Part shown: in pieces, positions 35,744 through 45,270 of the stretch | Layout of the letters: every line of letters starts with the position of its first letter | Position numbering within the stretch: position 1 is the stretch's first letter | Position numbers and translations under genes: made by a program | Source: Streptomyces sp. Alt3 | GTDB taxonomy: Bacteria > Actinomycetota > Actinomycetes > Streptomycetales > Streptomycetaceae | Reading direction: 5' to 3' | Assembly: GCF_030719215.1 (NCBI RefSeq) | Contig: NZ_CP120983.1 | Span: 372,001-436,000, forward strand | Length of the DNA: 64,000 nt | The notes under the pieces: model-generated | What the model was told of the DNA's origin: nothing | Database searches by the model: none | What the model saw: the letters and a program-made list of their open reading frames with translations, nothing else

Positions 35744-36580
35744 GTGGAAGGCGTCAGCCGACGCGCGCTGCTGCGACAGCAGCTCCGCGTCCCGCTGGAG
35801 CACCGGACCGAGGTCGACGAGGGGGCCACGATCAACACCGCCGAAACGGGCCGGCACCCGCTGGACTCCACCAGTGTGACGAACGCGAAGAGGACCGTCC
35901 TGGAGCTCCTGGGCCGCGCGGGCATGTTCCCGGGAGAGGCCGAGGAGCTCGTCGCCCTCGTGGAGGCCGGCGCGATCGCGGGCGCTCACAGCGAGATCGG
36001 GAAACCGCAGGGCGCCCCCGCCGGGAGCGGGGAGGCGTACGCCGGCGGCTGGCGTGACGGCTCCCTGGCCGTGAGCGACGAACTCGGCCGCGTCGCCGAG
36101 CGCGCCCTGGAACGCGCCCTCGGCCCGGCGTTGCCCGGATCGCCGGGAGCCGTCGCCCGGGACCGTCACCCCGTCGGGAGGGTGGACGTGGAGCGTGCGA
36201 AGGTCGCCGTCCTTCCGCTCTACCTCCGGTTCAGCGACCTCTCGGAACTCGACCCCGAGGTGTCCGACGAGGTCCTGGCAGCGGTGCTCGGCACGATGAA
36301 CGTCGTGGGACGGGTCGGGTACGCCGGACAGCTGGAGGAGTTCACCTCCTCCCGGTGGGATCGGCTGACCCGGCTTTACGCGCATTATGGGCCGCGCGGC
36401 CGCATCGCCATGCACGGCCGCTACTCCCTACTCCACTCCCCCACGAGCATCGCCGTACTCGAACGCCTGGTCGCCACCCCGTCGGCACTCCGTACGGAAT
36501 GGGAGCACGCCGAACTGCCCCCGGCGTGGCTGGACGGTCTGGTCACCGCCTGGCAGGCGTCGAAGACCCCGCCGGACTGA
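35744..36580 (+). CDS. Hypothetical protein
   Basis: I do not recognise this gene. The coding frame is clear from about 35870, with TVLELLGRAGMFPGEAEELV onward. Its C-terminal half (RFSDLSELDPEVSDEVLAAV, then YSLLHSPTSIAVLERLV) is soluble and mixed alpha/beta, without signal or membrane helices. The start is uncertain: GTG 35744 or GTG 35876 (MTNAKRTVLELLG); neither has a good ribosome site, and the frame stays open back to 35513. No operon partner: it is divergent from GH16 and convergent with the kinase at 36634. Confidence 0.55.
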   Translation: MEGVSRRALLRQQLRVPLEHRTEVDEGATINTAETGRHPLDSTSVTNAKRTVLELLGRAGMFPGEAEELVALVEAGAIAGAHSEIGKPQGAPAGSGEAYAGGWRDGSLAVSDELGRVAERALERALGPALPGSPGAVARDRHPVGRVDVERAKVAVLPLYLRFSDLSELDPEVSDEVLAAVLGTMNVVGRVGYAGQLEEFTSSRWDRLTRLYAHYGPRGRIAMHGRYSLLHSPTSIAVLERLVATPSALRTEWEHAELPPAWLDGLVTAWQASKTPPD

Positions 36581-36633
36581 CGCCCGCCGCCTACCTGCCC
36601 GAACGGAGTGGTCGCGGGCGGCAACCGGCGTTC

Positions 36634-38241
36634 TCAGTTCACGGATTCGGTGACGGACGCGTCCTGGCGCGCGGAGGGAAGGCTGAAGACGAAGCGGGTG
36701 CCGGGAGCGTGGTCGGCGTCGAGGCCGATGGTGCCTCCGTGGTACTCCACGATCTTCTTGCAGAGGGCGAGACCGATGCCGTTGCCCGGATAGGTGTCAC
36801 GGGTGTGGAGGCGCTGGAAGATCACGAAAATGCGCTCGGCGTACTCCGGGCCGATCCCGATGCCGTTGTCGCTCACGGCGAACTCCCAGCGGGGGCCGGC
36901 ACCCTCCGCGGAGTCCTCCTGTCCGGAGGCGGTGAGGTGGATCCGGGGCACTTCCCCCGGGGTGCGGAACTTGATGGCGTTGGAGATCAGGTTCTGCAGC
37001 AGCACCCCGAGCTGGGTCGGGTCACCGTGGACCGCGGGGAGGGGGTCGTGGGTGATGACCGCACCGCTCTCCTCGATCACCATGCCGAGGGAGTTGGTGG
37101 TACGACGCAGGACGGCCTCGATGCTGACGTCGGTGTCCTCGGCGTGCAGGCGGCCTACACGGGAGAAGGCGAGGAGATCACCGATGAGGGTCTGCATCCG
37201 GTTCGCACCGTCGACCGCGAAGGAGATGTACTGCTTGGCGCGGTCGTCGAGCTGCTCCGCGTAGCGGCGTTCCAGCAGCTGGCAGAAGCTGGCGACCTTG
37301 CGCAGCGGCTCCTGGAGGTCGTGGGAGGCAACGTAGGCGAACTGTTCCAGCTCCTCGTTGGAACGGCGCAACTCCGTGGCCTGTTCGTCGAGCTGGGCCC
37401 GGGCCCGGTCGCTGAACTCCAGCTCCCCGGCCAGCCGCCGCCGCATTCCGTCCACGTCCCTCGCCAGCGCCCGGAGGTCTGCGGGGCCGGAAGCGGCGAT
37501 GGTGTGCCCGAACCGGCCGTCCGCGATCTCACGGACATCCGTGCGCAGCCGGTCCAGTGGCAGCTGGACGCCCCTGCGCAGGCCGGCGAAGGCGAGGGCG
37601 ATGAGGGCGAGCACGACGCAGGCGATGGCGGTGAACACCGTGTTGCGCAGAGTGCGCGCCGCCTGCAGATCGTCGCGCGCGCGGTCCCGCTCGGCCTCGA
37701 TGTTGTTCTGCTGCTCGGTCAGCGAGGCGCGGAGGGCGTCGAAGGCGGCCTTCCCCGACTCGGTGCGCTGCTGGGCCGAGGCGGTGGGTTCGGCCGCCTC
37801 GCTGACGGGGCGGGCCGTGGTGGTCTGCCAGCGCTCGGAGTCCTCGCGCACCCGGGCCAGGTCGGCGGTCGCCCGCTCGTCGCCCTCGGTCAGACGCGCG
37901 AGCTCCTGCGCCGCCGTTCCCTCCTGGGCGACTCCGTCCTGGTACGGCTCGAGGAATTCGCGCTTCCCCGTCATGCCGTATCCGCGGATCCCGGTCTCCT
38001 GGTTGATGAGCGCGCTCTCCATCCGCACGGAGGCGATGAGCGCGGGCGACCACCGGTCGGTGAGCCTCTTGTTGACGTCGGTTGCGTGGGCGAGGACCCA
38101 GACCCCGCCCCCGGTCAGGACGAGCAGGAGCACCAGCACAGCCGCGGAGCCGGCGCCCAGCCAGCCACGGGTCGTCCAGCCGTCGCGGACGGACCCCGGC
38201 GGACGTGTTGCCGGGGCCTGCTGCACGGTGTCGGTCTCCAT
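36634..38241 (-). CDS. CHASE3-HAMP sensor histidine kinase
   Basis: 535-aa kinase. TM1 is at about residues 28-52. The extracellular CHASE3 domain contains LINQETGIRGYGMTGKREFL. TM2 is at about 200-220, followed by HAMP (LRTDVREIADGRFGHTI), a coiled coil and the phospho-His in YVASHDLQEPLRKVASF, the phytochrome/Cph1-style H-box. The HATPase has NLISNAIKF and GNGIGLALCKKIVEYHGG. Cph1-type kinases usually signal to single-domain receivers like the one at 38716. The promoter faces the divergent HTH-receiver gene 105 bp away. Input signal unknown. Confidence 0.93.
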   Translation of the reverse strand: METDTVQQAPATRPPGSVRDGWTTRGWLGAGSAAVLVLLLVLTGGGVWVLAHATDVNKRLTDRWSPALIASVRMESALINQETGIRGYGMTGKREFLEPYQDGVAQEGTAAQELARLTEGDERATADLARVREDSERWQTTTARPVSEAAEPTASAQQRTESGKAAFDALRASLTEQQNNIEAERDRARDDLQAARTLRNTVFTAIACVVLALIALAFAGLRRGVQLPLDRLRTDVREIADGRFGHTIAASGPADLRALARDVDGMRRRLAGELEFSDRARAQLDEQATELRRSNEELEQFAYVASHDLQEPLRKVASFCQLLERRYAEQLDDRAKQYISFAVDGANRMQTLIGDLLAFSRVGRLHAEDTDVSIEAVLRRTTNSLGMVIEESGAVITHDPLPAVHGDPTQLGVLLQNLISNAIKFRTPGEVPRIHLTASGQEDSAEGAGPRWEFAVSDNGIGIGPEYAERIFVIFQRLHTRDTYPGNGIGLALCKKIVEYHGGTIGLDADHAPGTRFVFSLPSARQDASVTESVN

Positions 38242-38346
38242 GTCGGGTCCGCCTTCCCTCGCCCGGCGGCGTACCGGGCGGCGTCACCCTACCCCCGGGG
38301 ACAACCATGGTTGTCGACAGGGTCCCCCGCCGTCTACGGTGCACCC

Positions 38347-39165
38347 ATGGCAGTAGAGACCTGGGCGAGCTCCGAGCAGGAGGAGCTGGCCGAACGCGCA
38401 CGCCAGGCGATCGCCGAGGCCGCCCGGAAGCTCGTCCTCGGCGCGCCCGTGCCGGTTGACGGCCGGCAGGATCCGGACGCGCTCCGGAGCGACGCACTGG
38501 CCTCTCTGCGTGCCCTCGCCCACCTGAGCCGGGCCGTGGAGGAGTGCGCGGCACTGGCCGCCCGCGCCGCCGCCCAGGAGGGCGCGGGCTACCCGCAGCT
38601 GGGAAGAGCCTGGGGGGTCAGCCGCCAGGGGGCCCGCAAGCGCTGGCCCGGTCTCGTCTTCACCGCCCGCCCCGCATCGCGACCGCTACCCCACCACCAG
38701 ACCCGGAGCTCGCTCATGAACGGCCTCGCCCCCCGCACGTACACCGTCCTGCTCGTCGAGGACGACATGGCCGACGCCATGCTGATCGAGGAGGCGCTGA
38801 CGGAACACGGGATGGCCCGGGGTATCCAGCGGGCGGACGACGGGGTCGCGGCGCTGGAGTACCTCCGCGACCCTCACACCGACCGGCCGGACCTGATCGT
38901 CCTGGACCTGAACATGCCTCGCATGAACGGCCGCGAACTGCTGAACGTCCTCAAGAACGACACCTCTCTGTCCAGCATCCCCATCGTCGTGCTGACCACG
39001 TCGGCGGCGCCGGACGATGTCGAGGACGCCTACCGTCAGCACGCCAACGCCTATGTCACGAAGCCCGTCAACCTCGACGACTTCATGCAGACCGTCCAGA
39101 GCATCGACTCCTTCTTCCTCGACACCGCGACGACTCTTCCGCAGCACCCGGGCGACGAGGCCTGA
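38347..39165 (+). CDS. HTH-like domain fused to Rcp1-type receiver
   Basis: One frame of 272 codons. Residues 1-108 look like a small helix-turn-helix protein (MAVETWASSEQEELAERA to YPQLGRAWGVSRQGARKRWP). After a linker, residues 124-272 form a receiver: TVLLVEDDMADAMLIEEAL, phospho-Asp in DLIVLDLNMPRMNGREL, switch Thr in VVLTTSA, and Lys in YVTKPVNLDDF. A second start at ATG 38716 with GGAG 8 nt upstream could give the receiver alone, but no stop separates the two parts, so translation from 38347 must yield the fusion. Likely partner of the kinase at 36634. Confidence 0.75.
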   Translation: MAVETWASSEQEELAERARQAIAEAARKLVLGAPVPVDGRQDPDALRSDALASLRALAHLSRAVEECAALAARAAAQEGAGYPQLGRAWGVSRQGARKRWPGLVFTARPASRPLPHHQTRSSLMNGLAPRTYTVLLVEDDMADAMLIEEALTEHGMARGIQRADDGVAALEYLRDPHTDRPDLIVLDLNMPRMNGRELLNVLKNDTSLSSIPIVVLTTSAAPDDVEDAYRQHANAYVTKPVNLDDFMQTVQSIDSFFLDTATTLPQHPGDEA

Positions 39166-39545
39166 GAGCGGGCGCGTTCCGCCCGCGTCGGGCCGAGTCC
39201 GCCGCCGGTCGTTTCCGGCCGCCGGCCGGGCTCTCGGCGTGCGCACCCTGGGTAGACTCCCGCCACCGACGACGAGACCACTCCACGGCCGCACGCAGAA
39301 CTGACCCCGGAAGCCTTCGGACACCGGCAGGACGAAGCCCGCGCCCCACCGGCTCCCGGCGCACCGGGCATCCGCCTCCCGGGCGCCGTCGGAAGCCACC
39401 GCACCCGGCCTGTCGCGTTCCGACGGCCCCGGACAGCTCGGCCCGAACCTGTCATGCCCATGACTAGCCCGTGTCCCCCCGATCCGCCGCCGTGGTCGCG
39501 TCCCGGAGTCCTCGCGTTCCGTCCTTCGAGAGAGGAACCCCCCTG
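39166..39545. other. Gap with one palindrome
   Basis: 380 bp without a supportable gene. GTCATG-CC-CATGAC lies at 39451-39464, 82 bp before the sialidase-like gene. Its complement GTCATGGGCATGAC shares the CATGGGCATG core with the site upstream of GH16 (35389). Confidence 0.4.
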
Positions 39546-41276
39546 ATGCGCCCACGCCGACCACGATCTCGCCCTCATGTCCCTCCGGGGGACGCCGGGC
39601 GTTCCGGAGCCGCCGCGTCCAGGACCCGGCCCCGGACAGGGCGGCTCCTGCTCTGCGTCGCGGGGGTGCTGGGCATGCTGCTGGCCCTCTCGGCGCCCGC
39701 CGCGGCAGACACAGCCTCCTCCGGCTCCTCGCCCACGGCCGCTGCGGCCACGGGCACGCCGCTGCGCGACGGGACGGGTCTGTACCCACGGGCCGTCCGG
39801 CTCGCCCACAGCGGCGCGGCCGACGGACGGGTGCTGGCGAGCGTCGTCACCTTCGACGGGAACAACGGCATCGGCGCCATCCACGAAAGCACCGACGGGG
39901 GCACCACCTTCCGCGAGGTCGGCCGCGTGGCCGACCCCGAGTCGGCGGCGGGTCAAGGGCTCTGCTGCGCCACCCTGTTCGAGCTGCCGAGCCAGGTGGG
40001 CTCGCTCGCGCCGGGAACACTGCTGTGGGCCTCGTCCGCGGGCCAGGACGAGCAGAACCGGCGTATGGCTCTTCGCGTCTGGCGCAGCACCGACGTGGGC
40101 CGGACCTGGTCCTACCTCTCCGCCTGCGCCACCGCGAGCGGCACCGGCGGTTTGTGGGAGCCGGAGTTCTCCGTGGCCGCCGACGGTGCGCTCGTCTGCC
40201 ACTACGCCGACGAGACGGATCCCGCCCACAGTCAGAAACTGGTCGCTTCACGCAGCTACGACGGCGTGACCTGGCAGGGGCACCACGACACCGTGGCCGG
40301 CGGATGGGCGCCGGACCGGCCGGGCATGCCCGTGGTGCGCAGACTGCCGAACGGCACGTACTTCATGAGCTACGAGATCTGCAATCCGGGCGGCCAGTAC
40401 CAGTGCGTGGTCCACTTCCGGACATCGTCGGACGGTTGGAACTGGGGCGACGCGACCGCTCTGGGCAGCCGTCCGGAGACGGTCGACGGCAAGTACTTCA
40501 GAGCCGCGCCGACGATCGCGTGGGCTCCGTCGCCCGACGGAGGGGCGAACGGCCGGATCCTGCTGGTGGGCCAGCGGCTGCTCAACCGTGACGGCACGGT
40601 GGCGGCGGACAGCGGACGTACGGTTCTCGCCAACACGGAGAACGGCAGCGGCCCGTGGTACGAGATCGAGTCGCCCGTACGAGTGGCCGATCCCGCGGTG
40701 AACCACTGCCAGAACTACAGCTCCCCGCTGCTCCCGTCGGCCGACGGCACCCGCCTGCTGCAGATCGCCACCGACTGGGACGGCTCGGTGTGCCGCCCCT
40801 ACTTCGCGACCGGCTCCGCCACCGGCACCGGTGACGCGGCCGGAGTCGTGGACGGGGCGCTCTACCGGCTGCGCAACGCGGGCAGCGGGCACTGCCTGGA
40901 CGTGGCGGCGGACTCACGTGCGCCGGGTGGCAACGTCCAGCAGTGGACCTGCAACGGGCTCGGCCCGCAGGACTGGACGCTCCGTGCCCGCGGCGACGGC
41001 CGTTTCACCCTCACCGGCCGCAACAGCGGGTACTGCCTGGACGTCGAGAACGGCTCGGCGACGCCCGGTGCGAACGTCCGGCAGTGGTACTGCAATGCCG
41101 CACCGGCCCAGGACTGGCGTGTGCGGAGCGTGGGCCGCGGCTACTTCAGGATCGTGTCCTCCTCCAGCGGCCAGTGCCTCGACGTGGCGCAGGGCTCCCG
41201 GTCGCCGGGCGCCAACGTCCAGCAGTGGACCTGTAACGGCCACCAGCCTCAGATCTGGCAGTTGCAGAGGGTCTGA
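39546..41276 (+). CDS. Secreted sialidase-like (BNR/Asp-box) protein with CBM13
   Basis: 576-aa exported protein. After a long Arg/Pro-rich n-region, the export helix is LLLCVAGVLGMLLALSA, ending APAAAD near residue 56. A six-bladed-propeller-like region (about 75-435) has Asp-boxes HESTDGGTTFREV, WRSTDVGRTWSYL and RTSSDGWNWGD. A CBM13 lectin with three Cys-Leu-Asp-Val/QxW repeats occupies 450-576 (GHCLDVA, GYCLDVE, GQCLDVA). The catalytic Arg triad and Tyr/Glu pair of true GH33 sialidases cannot be verified by eye, so the substrate is open. ATG 39546 follows AGAGAGGA. Confidence 0.82.
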   Translation: MRPRRPRSRPHVPPGDAGRSGAAASRTRPRTGRLLLCVAGVLGMLLALSAPAAADTASSGSSPTAAAATGTPLRDGTGLYPRAVRLAHSGAADGRVLASVVTFDGNNGIGAIHESTDGGTTFREVGRVADPESAAGQGLCCATLFELPSQVGSLAPGTLLWASSAGQDEQNRRMALRVWRSTDVGRTWSYLSACATASGTGGLWEPEFSVAADGALVCHYADETDPAHSQKLVASRSYDGVTWQGHHDTVAGGWAPDRPGMPVVRRLPNGTYFMSYEICNPGGQYQCVVHFRTSSDGWNWGDATALGSRPETVDGKYFRAAPTIAWAPSPDGGANGRILLVGQRLLNRDGTVAADSGRTVLANTENGSGPWYEIESPVRVADPAVNHCQNYSSPLLPSADGTRLLQIATDWDGSVCRPYFATGSATGTGDAAGVVDGALYRLRNAGSGHCLDVAADSRAPGGNVQQWTCNGLGPQDWTLRARGDGRFTLTGRNSGYCLDVENGSATPGANVRQWYCNAAPAQDWRVRSVGRGYFRIVSSSSGQCLDVAQGSRSPGANVQQWTCNGHQPQIWQLQRV

Positions 41277-41282
41277 GGGCAT

Positions 41283-41318
41283 GAGGTCGGCCTCCCCGGT
41301 CCCGGGGAGGCCGACCTC
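41283..41318. terminator. Bidirectional terminator
   Basis: A 17-nt arm GAGGTCGGCCTCCCCGG (41283-41299) pairs with CCGGGGAGGCCGACCTC (41302-41318). It lies between the convergent sialidase-like gene and the GH2 gene. Confidence 0.88.
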
Positions 41319-41325
41319 GGTACGT

Positions 41326-44300
41326 CTACTCCGTCGCCGTCGGCCTCCGCGCTGCCGCCGTCGCGCCGTCCAGGCCGGTCAGCGGACGCAGCCGGTAGGT
41401 GTAGGAGTAGTCCCTGTCCGCGAACAGCTTGAATTCGTCGTGCGTGTGCGCGCCCCAGCTGTCGTCACCACCCACTCCCATCTGCCGGTGGTTCAGCCGC
41501 AGTACGACGTCCTTCCGCGGTGTCAGCTGGTAGTCGTGTCGGGCACCCGCCGACAGGTCCTCCGGAGTGAAGTACGAGGCGTTGACCTCGATCAGCGGTT
41601 CGCCCGTGGCGAGCAGCCCCCGGCCTCTGCCGTCCGTCAGCGCCACCCAACGGACATCCGTCCTGTTGCCGTTCTCCTGCGGGCGGACGTAGGGGGTCCA
41701 CTGTTCGGAGACGGTGGAGGAGTGCAGGCCCACGTCCGTGCCGTTGTTGCGGTCCCAGTGGTTCTCCTCCGGGCCGCGGCCGTAGTAGTGCACGTGGTTC
41801 AGGCGGCCGGGCAGAACGAGCAGCGAGCCGACCTCCGGGATGTACGGGAGACCGGACGCACCCGGGTGCAGGGTGTGATCGACCTTGATCTCGCCGTTGC
41901 CGAAGACCGTGTACGTGGTGGTGTACGCCGATTCCGTCGTGGTGGGCAGGGTGCCGCTGACGGCGATCTCGACGGCCCGGTCACGCAGTTCACGGACCTC
42001 GAATCCCGTCACCTTCCGGTCGCTGCCCGCGTGGCGCCAGGTGCCGTTGCGGGTGGGCTGGCCGTTGCCGATGTCGTTCTCGGTGGGCGCCCGCCAGTAG
42101 TTGGGGGCGGGTCCCGAGGTGATCAGCTCGTCGCCGCCCGTCTCGTAGGACGTGATGACGCCGCTCCTCCTGTCGACCGTCACGGAGAAGTCGTGGCCCG
42201 TCACCGTGACGGAGTCGTCGTCGTCCCGGTGGCTGAGGGTCCGTACGGAGTCCAGCGGCCGGGGCGTCACCGCCGGGCTGCCGGCGTCGAGCGGGAGCTG
42301 ATGGCGGGCGACCTCGAACCCTGCCTCGGCCCACTTCGTGGCCTCGCTGGTGGTGAACGACAGCTGGAGGAAGTACTCGGTGCCCGGAGCGGGGCGGGAG
42401 GGCAGGGTGAAGGGGACGGTGATGCCCTTGGTGGACAGGGGTGCGATGTCGAGCTGGGCGCGGGTCAGCTTCCCGCGCTGCACCGCCCTGCCGTCGGCGA
42501 CGACGGTCCAGCTGCCGTCGAGTTCCCGGAGGTTGGTGAACAGGTACTCGTTGGTGACGGTGAAGCGGCGCGAGGCGCCCCCACCGGTCGCCGCGACATC
42601 GATCGCCTGGAGGACACGCTTGATCTCCGCGGCCTTGCCGGTGTGCCCGCGGTCCGCCATGACGATGCCGTCGGCGCTGAAACTGCCGTCGTTCGGGTTG
42701 TCCCCGAAGTCACCGCCGTAGGCGCGGAACGTGGGCTCCGTGGGCCGGACCTCCTCGATGCCGACGGTGGCGGCGTCGAACCAGAACCGCACGCCCTCGT
42801 CGCGGGGTCCGCGGGTGCCGGACGCGAGTTCGGGCCCGGTCAGGGCGCGGGCGTGGACGCGTGCCCGCCGGATGGTGCCGCTGAACTCGCGGGTCGGGTG
42901 GTCCGCGTCGGTGGCGAGGGCGACCGGCGCGTTGTTGCTGTCGGGGCGCTGCGCAGCGGCCTTGGTGGCCTTGGCCTCGCCGTCGACGTAGAGGGTCAGG
43001 GTGGCCGCCGCAGCGTCGAAGACACCCGCGACGTGGTGCTCGGTGCCGGTCCAGTCCTTCGGGAGGGCCCAGCTCGCGGTGGTCCACCGGCCGGCGGCGT
43101 GGACGAAGAACTCCAGGTTGCCGTCCGTCTGCTTCAGTGCGTACTGGGTGTCGCCCTTGGCCAGAATGGGCTGATGCCGACCGGTCACCTTCTGCGTGAT
43201 CCACGCCTCCAGGGTCAGTGAGCCGGTGATGTCCAGGCCGGCGTCGTGTCCGAAGACCGTGCCCCCGGAGACCCCCTTCTCTCGGTCGAAGCTGCCGCTG
43301 GGCGCGAGGAGTTCTCCGGCCACCGCAGCGGGCCCGGCCTCCGTGAACAGCTTGCGCGTCGGCGTCGGCCAGGTGAGCGCCTGGTCGGCGAAGTCCCAGA
43401 TCCAGCCGCCCTGCAACACGTCGTGGGCGCGGATCACGTCCCAGTACTTCTTGAAGTTGCCGCTGGAGTTCCCCATCGCGTGGGAGTACTCGATCAGGAC
43501 GAAGGGCCGCGTGTCGGCGGTGTCCTTGGCGCGCTGCTCGACCTGGGCCGGCCTGGTGTACATCTCCGAGCGGATGTCACTGATGCCGGGCCTGTCGTCG
43601 CCCTCGTACTGGATGACGCGCGTGGGGTCGTACGACCGGATCCAGTCGTGCATGGCGACGAAGGCCGAGCCGGTGCCCGCCTCGTTGCCGAGCGACCAGA
43701 TGACGGCGGAGGCGTGGTTCTTGTCTCGGTGGACCATGTTCCTCGCGCGGGCCAGGCACGCCTCGGTCCAGTCCGCGTGGTTTCCGGGGTAGGTGTCGCG
43801 GATGCCGTGGGTCTCGAGGTTGGTCTCGTCCACCAGGTACAGGCCGTACTCGTCCGCCAGCTCCAGCCAGAGCGGGTTGTTGGGGTAGTGGGAGGTGCGG
43901 ACGGTGTTCATGTTCAGCCGCTTGACCACCCCGATGTCCTCGACCATGTCCGCCCGGGTCAGCGACATGCCCCGGTCGGGGTGCATCTCGTGCCGGTTCG
44001 TGCCACGCAGGGAGACGGGCTTGCCGTTGATGCGCATCAGACCGTCGACGATCGCGAACTCACGGAGGCCCACCCGGTGCGAGAGGGTCTCGGTCACCCT
44101 GCCCGCCGGGTCACGCAACCGCAGTACGGCGGTGTAGAGGTTCGGGTGCTCGGCGGACCACAGCGCGGGTTTCGGGACGGCCTTGGAGGACCGCACGGTC
44201 ACGTCGTCACCGGCCCGGACGGTGCCGAGGTCGGCGGACTGCCGCAGCGGCCGGGACCAGACGGGGTGTCCACCGGCGTCGTAGAGCTGGGTCTCGACGG

Positions 44301-45270
44301 TGTACTCCCCCGTGCCCGAAGTGCTGTCGCCGTAAGCACGCACGGAGGCGGTGACGGACAGTTCGGCTGCCGTCCAGCCGTCGCTGAGCGGGGTGTCGAG
44401 CTTGAAGTCCCGCAGGTGGACGGTGGGGGTGGAGAAGAGATGGACCGAGCGGAAGATCCCGCTCAGCCTGATCATGTCCTGGTCCTCCATCCAGTCGCCG
44501 TCGGAGAAGCGGTAGACCTCCACGGCGATCTGGTTGCGGCCTTGTCGCAGGTGCGGGGTGATGTCGTACTCGGCGGAGGTGTAGGAGTCCTCGCGGTAGC
44601 CCACCGGCACGCCGTTGATCCACACGTAGTGTGCGGATTTCACCCCTTCGAAGTGCAGGAAGACCCGCCGCCCGTCCCAGCCCCGCGGCACGGTGAAGGC
44701 GCGGCGGTACTGGCCGACGGGGTTGTACCGGGTGGGCGCGTACGGCGGCTGCGCCTCCTCGCCCAGTCCGTTGGCGCCGGCCCAGGGATAGGTGATGTTG
44801 GAGTAGATGGGGAAGTCGTAGCCGTGCAGCTGCCAGCACGACGGCACCGGGATGGTGTCCCAGGAGCGGTCGTCGAGGTCGGTGCGGTGGAAATCCGGGT
44901 CCCGGTCGTCGGGGCGGTCCGCGTAGGCGAACTTCCACGTCCCGTCGAGGTCGAGCCGCCACGGGGAGCGTGTCCGGTCACCGGCCAGGGCCGCGTCCAC
45001 GTCCGCGTACGGCATGAGCGTGGTGTGCGGCGGCTGTGAACCGATGTCGAAGACCGCGATGTTGTTGCTCCACTCCGGATGGCCGTTGGCCGGAGGGCCC
45101 CAGCCGGCCGAGGTGGTGTCGGCGTGCGCCACCGCTCCGGCGGGTATGGCGGACGGGAGGGCGGAGAGAGCGAGTGCGCCGAAGCCGGCGGCACCGCCCT
45201 CCAGAATCCGGCGGCGGCTGACGCTCCCGGGCGGGTGGGCCGGCTGGTGGGGGAAGGACGGGTGCTGCAT
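41326..45270 (-). CDS. Tat-exported GH2 beta-galactosidase with inserted LamG-type domain
   Basis: 1314-aa LacZ-type GH2 enzyme. Twin-arginine signal SVSRRRILEGGAAGFGALAL lies at the N-terminus. A sugar-binding domain and Ig-like domain (about 90-420) precede the catalytic barrel, with acid/base Glu in WSLGNEAG (about 527) and nucleophile Glu in VLIEYSHAMGNSSG (about 593). About 200 residues (about 650-845) of concanavalin/LamG-like sequence (SLTLEAWITQK, HHVAGVFDAAAATLTLYVDG, FSGTIRRARVHARAL) interrupt the barrel before YGGDFGDNPNDGSF. The C-terminal Bgal_small domain ends YSYTYRLRPL. Secreted; galactan or galactoside substrate not decided. Confidence 0.93.
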   Translation of the reverse strand: MQHPSFPHQPAHPPGSVSRRRILEGGAAGFGALALSALPSAIPAGAVAHADTTSAGWGPPANGHPEWSNNIAVFDIGSQPPHTTLMPYADVDAALAGDRTRSPWRLDLDGTWKFAYADRPDDRDPDFHRTDLDDRSWDTIPVPSCWQLHGYDFPIYSNITYPWAGANGLGEEAQPPYAPTRYNPVGQYRRAFTVPRGWDGRRVFLHFEGVKSAHYVWINGVPVGYREDSYTSAEYDITPHLRQGRNQIAVEVYRFSDGDWMEDQDMIRLSGIFRSVHLFSTPTVHLRDFKLDTPLSDGWTAAELSVTASVRAYGDSTSGTGEYTVETQLYDAGGHPVWSRPLRQSADLGTVRAGDDVTVRSSKAVPKPALWSAEHPNLYTAVLRLRDPAGRVTETLSHRVGLREFAIVDGLMRINGKPVSLRGTNRHEMHPDRGMSLTRADMVEDIGVVKRLNMNTVRTSHYPNNPLWLELADEYGLYLVDETNLETHGIRDTYPGNHADWTEACLARARNMVHRDKNHASAVIWSLGNEAGTGSAFVAMHDWIRSYDPTRVIQYEGDDRPGISDIRSEMYTRPAQVEQRAKDTADTRPFVLIEYSHAMGNSSGNFKKYWDVIRAHDVLQGGWIWDFADQALTWPTPTRKLFTEAGPAAVAGELLAPSGSFDREKGVSGGTVFGHDAGLDITGSLTLEAWITQKVTGRHQPILAKGDTQYALKQTDGNLEFFVHAAGRWTTASWALPKDWTGTEHHVAGVFDAAAATLTLYVDGEAKATKAAAQRPDSNNAPVALATDADHPTREFSGTIRRARVHARALTGPELASGTRGPRDEGVRFWFDAATVGIEEVRPTEPTFRAYGGDFGDNPNDGSFSADGIVMADRGHTGKAAEIKRVLQAIDVAATGGGASRRFTVTNEYLFTNLRELDGSWTVVADGRAVQRGKLTRAQLDIAPLSTKGITVPFTLPSRPAPGTEYFLQLSFTTSEATKWAEAGFEVARHQLPLDAGSPAVTPRPLDSVRTLSHRDDDDSVTVTGHDFSVTVDRRSGVITSYETGGDELITSGPAPNYWRAPTENDIGNGQPTRNGTWRHAGSDRKVTGFEVRELRDRAVEIAVSGTLPTTTESAYTTTYTVFGNGEIKVDHTLHPGASGLPYIPEVGSLLVLPGRLNHVHYYGRGPEENHWDRNNGTDVGLHSSTVSEQWTPYVRPQENGNRTDVRWVALTDGRGRGLLATGEPLIEVNASYFTPEDLSAGARHDYQLTPRKDVVLRLNHRQMGVGGDDSWGAHTHDEFKLFADRDYSYTYRLRPLTGLDGATAAARRPTATE

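Noticed and set aside
36355..38346. Upstream extension of the HTH-receiver frame across the kinase gene
   Set aside because: Antisense to a clear histidine kinase; real start placed at ATG 38347. The continued openness warns against over-reading the fusion.
40831..45039. Long open frames antisense to GH2 and over the CBM13 part of the sialidase-like gene
   Set aside because: Shadows of strongly supported genes.
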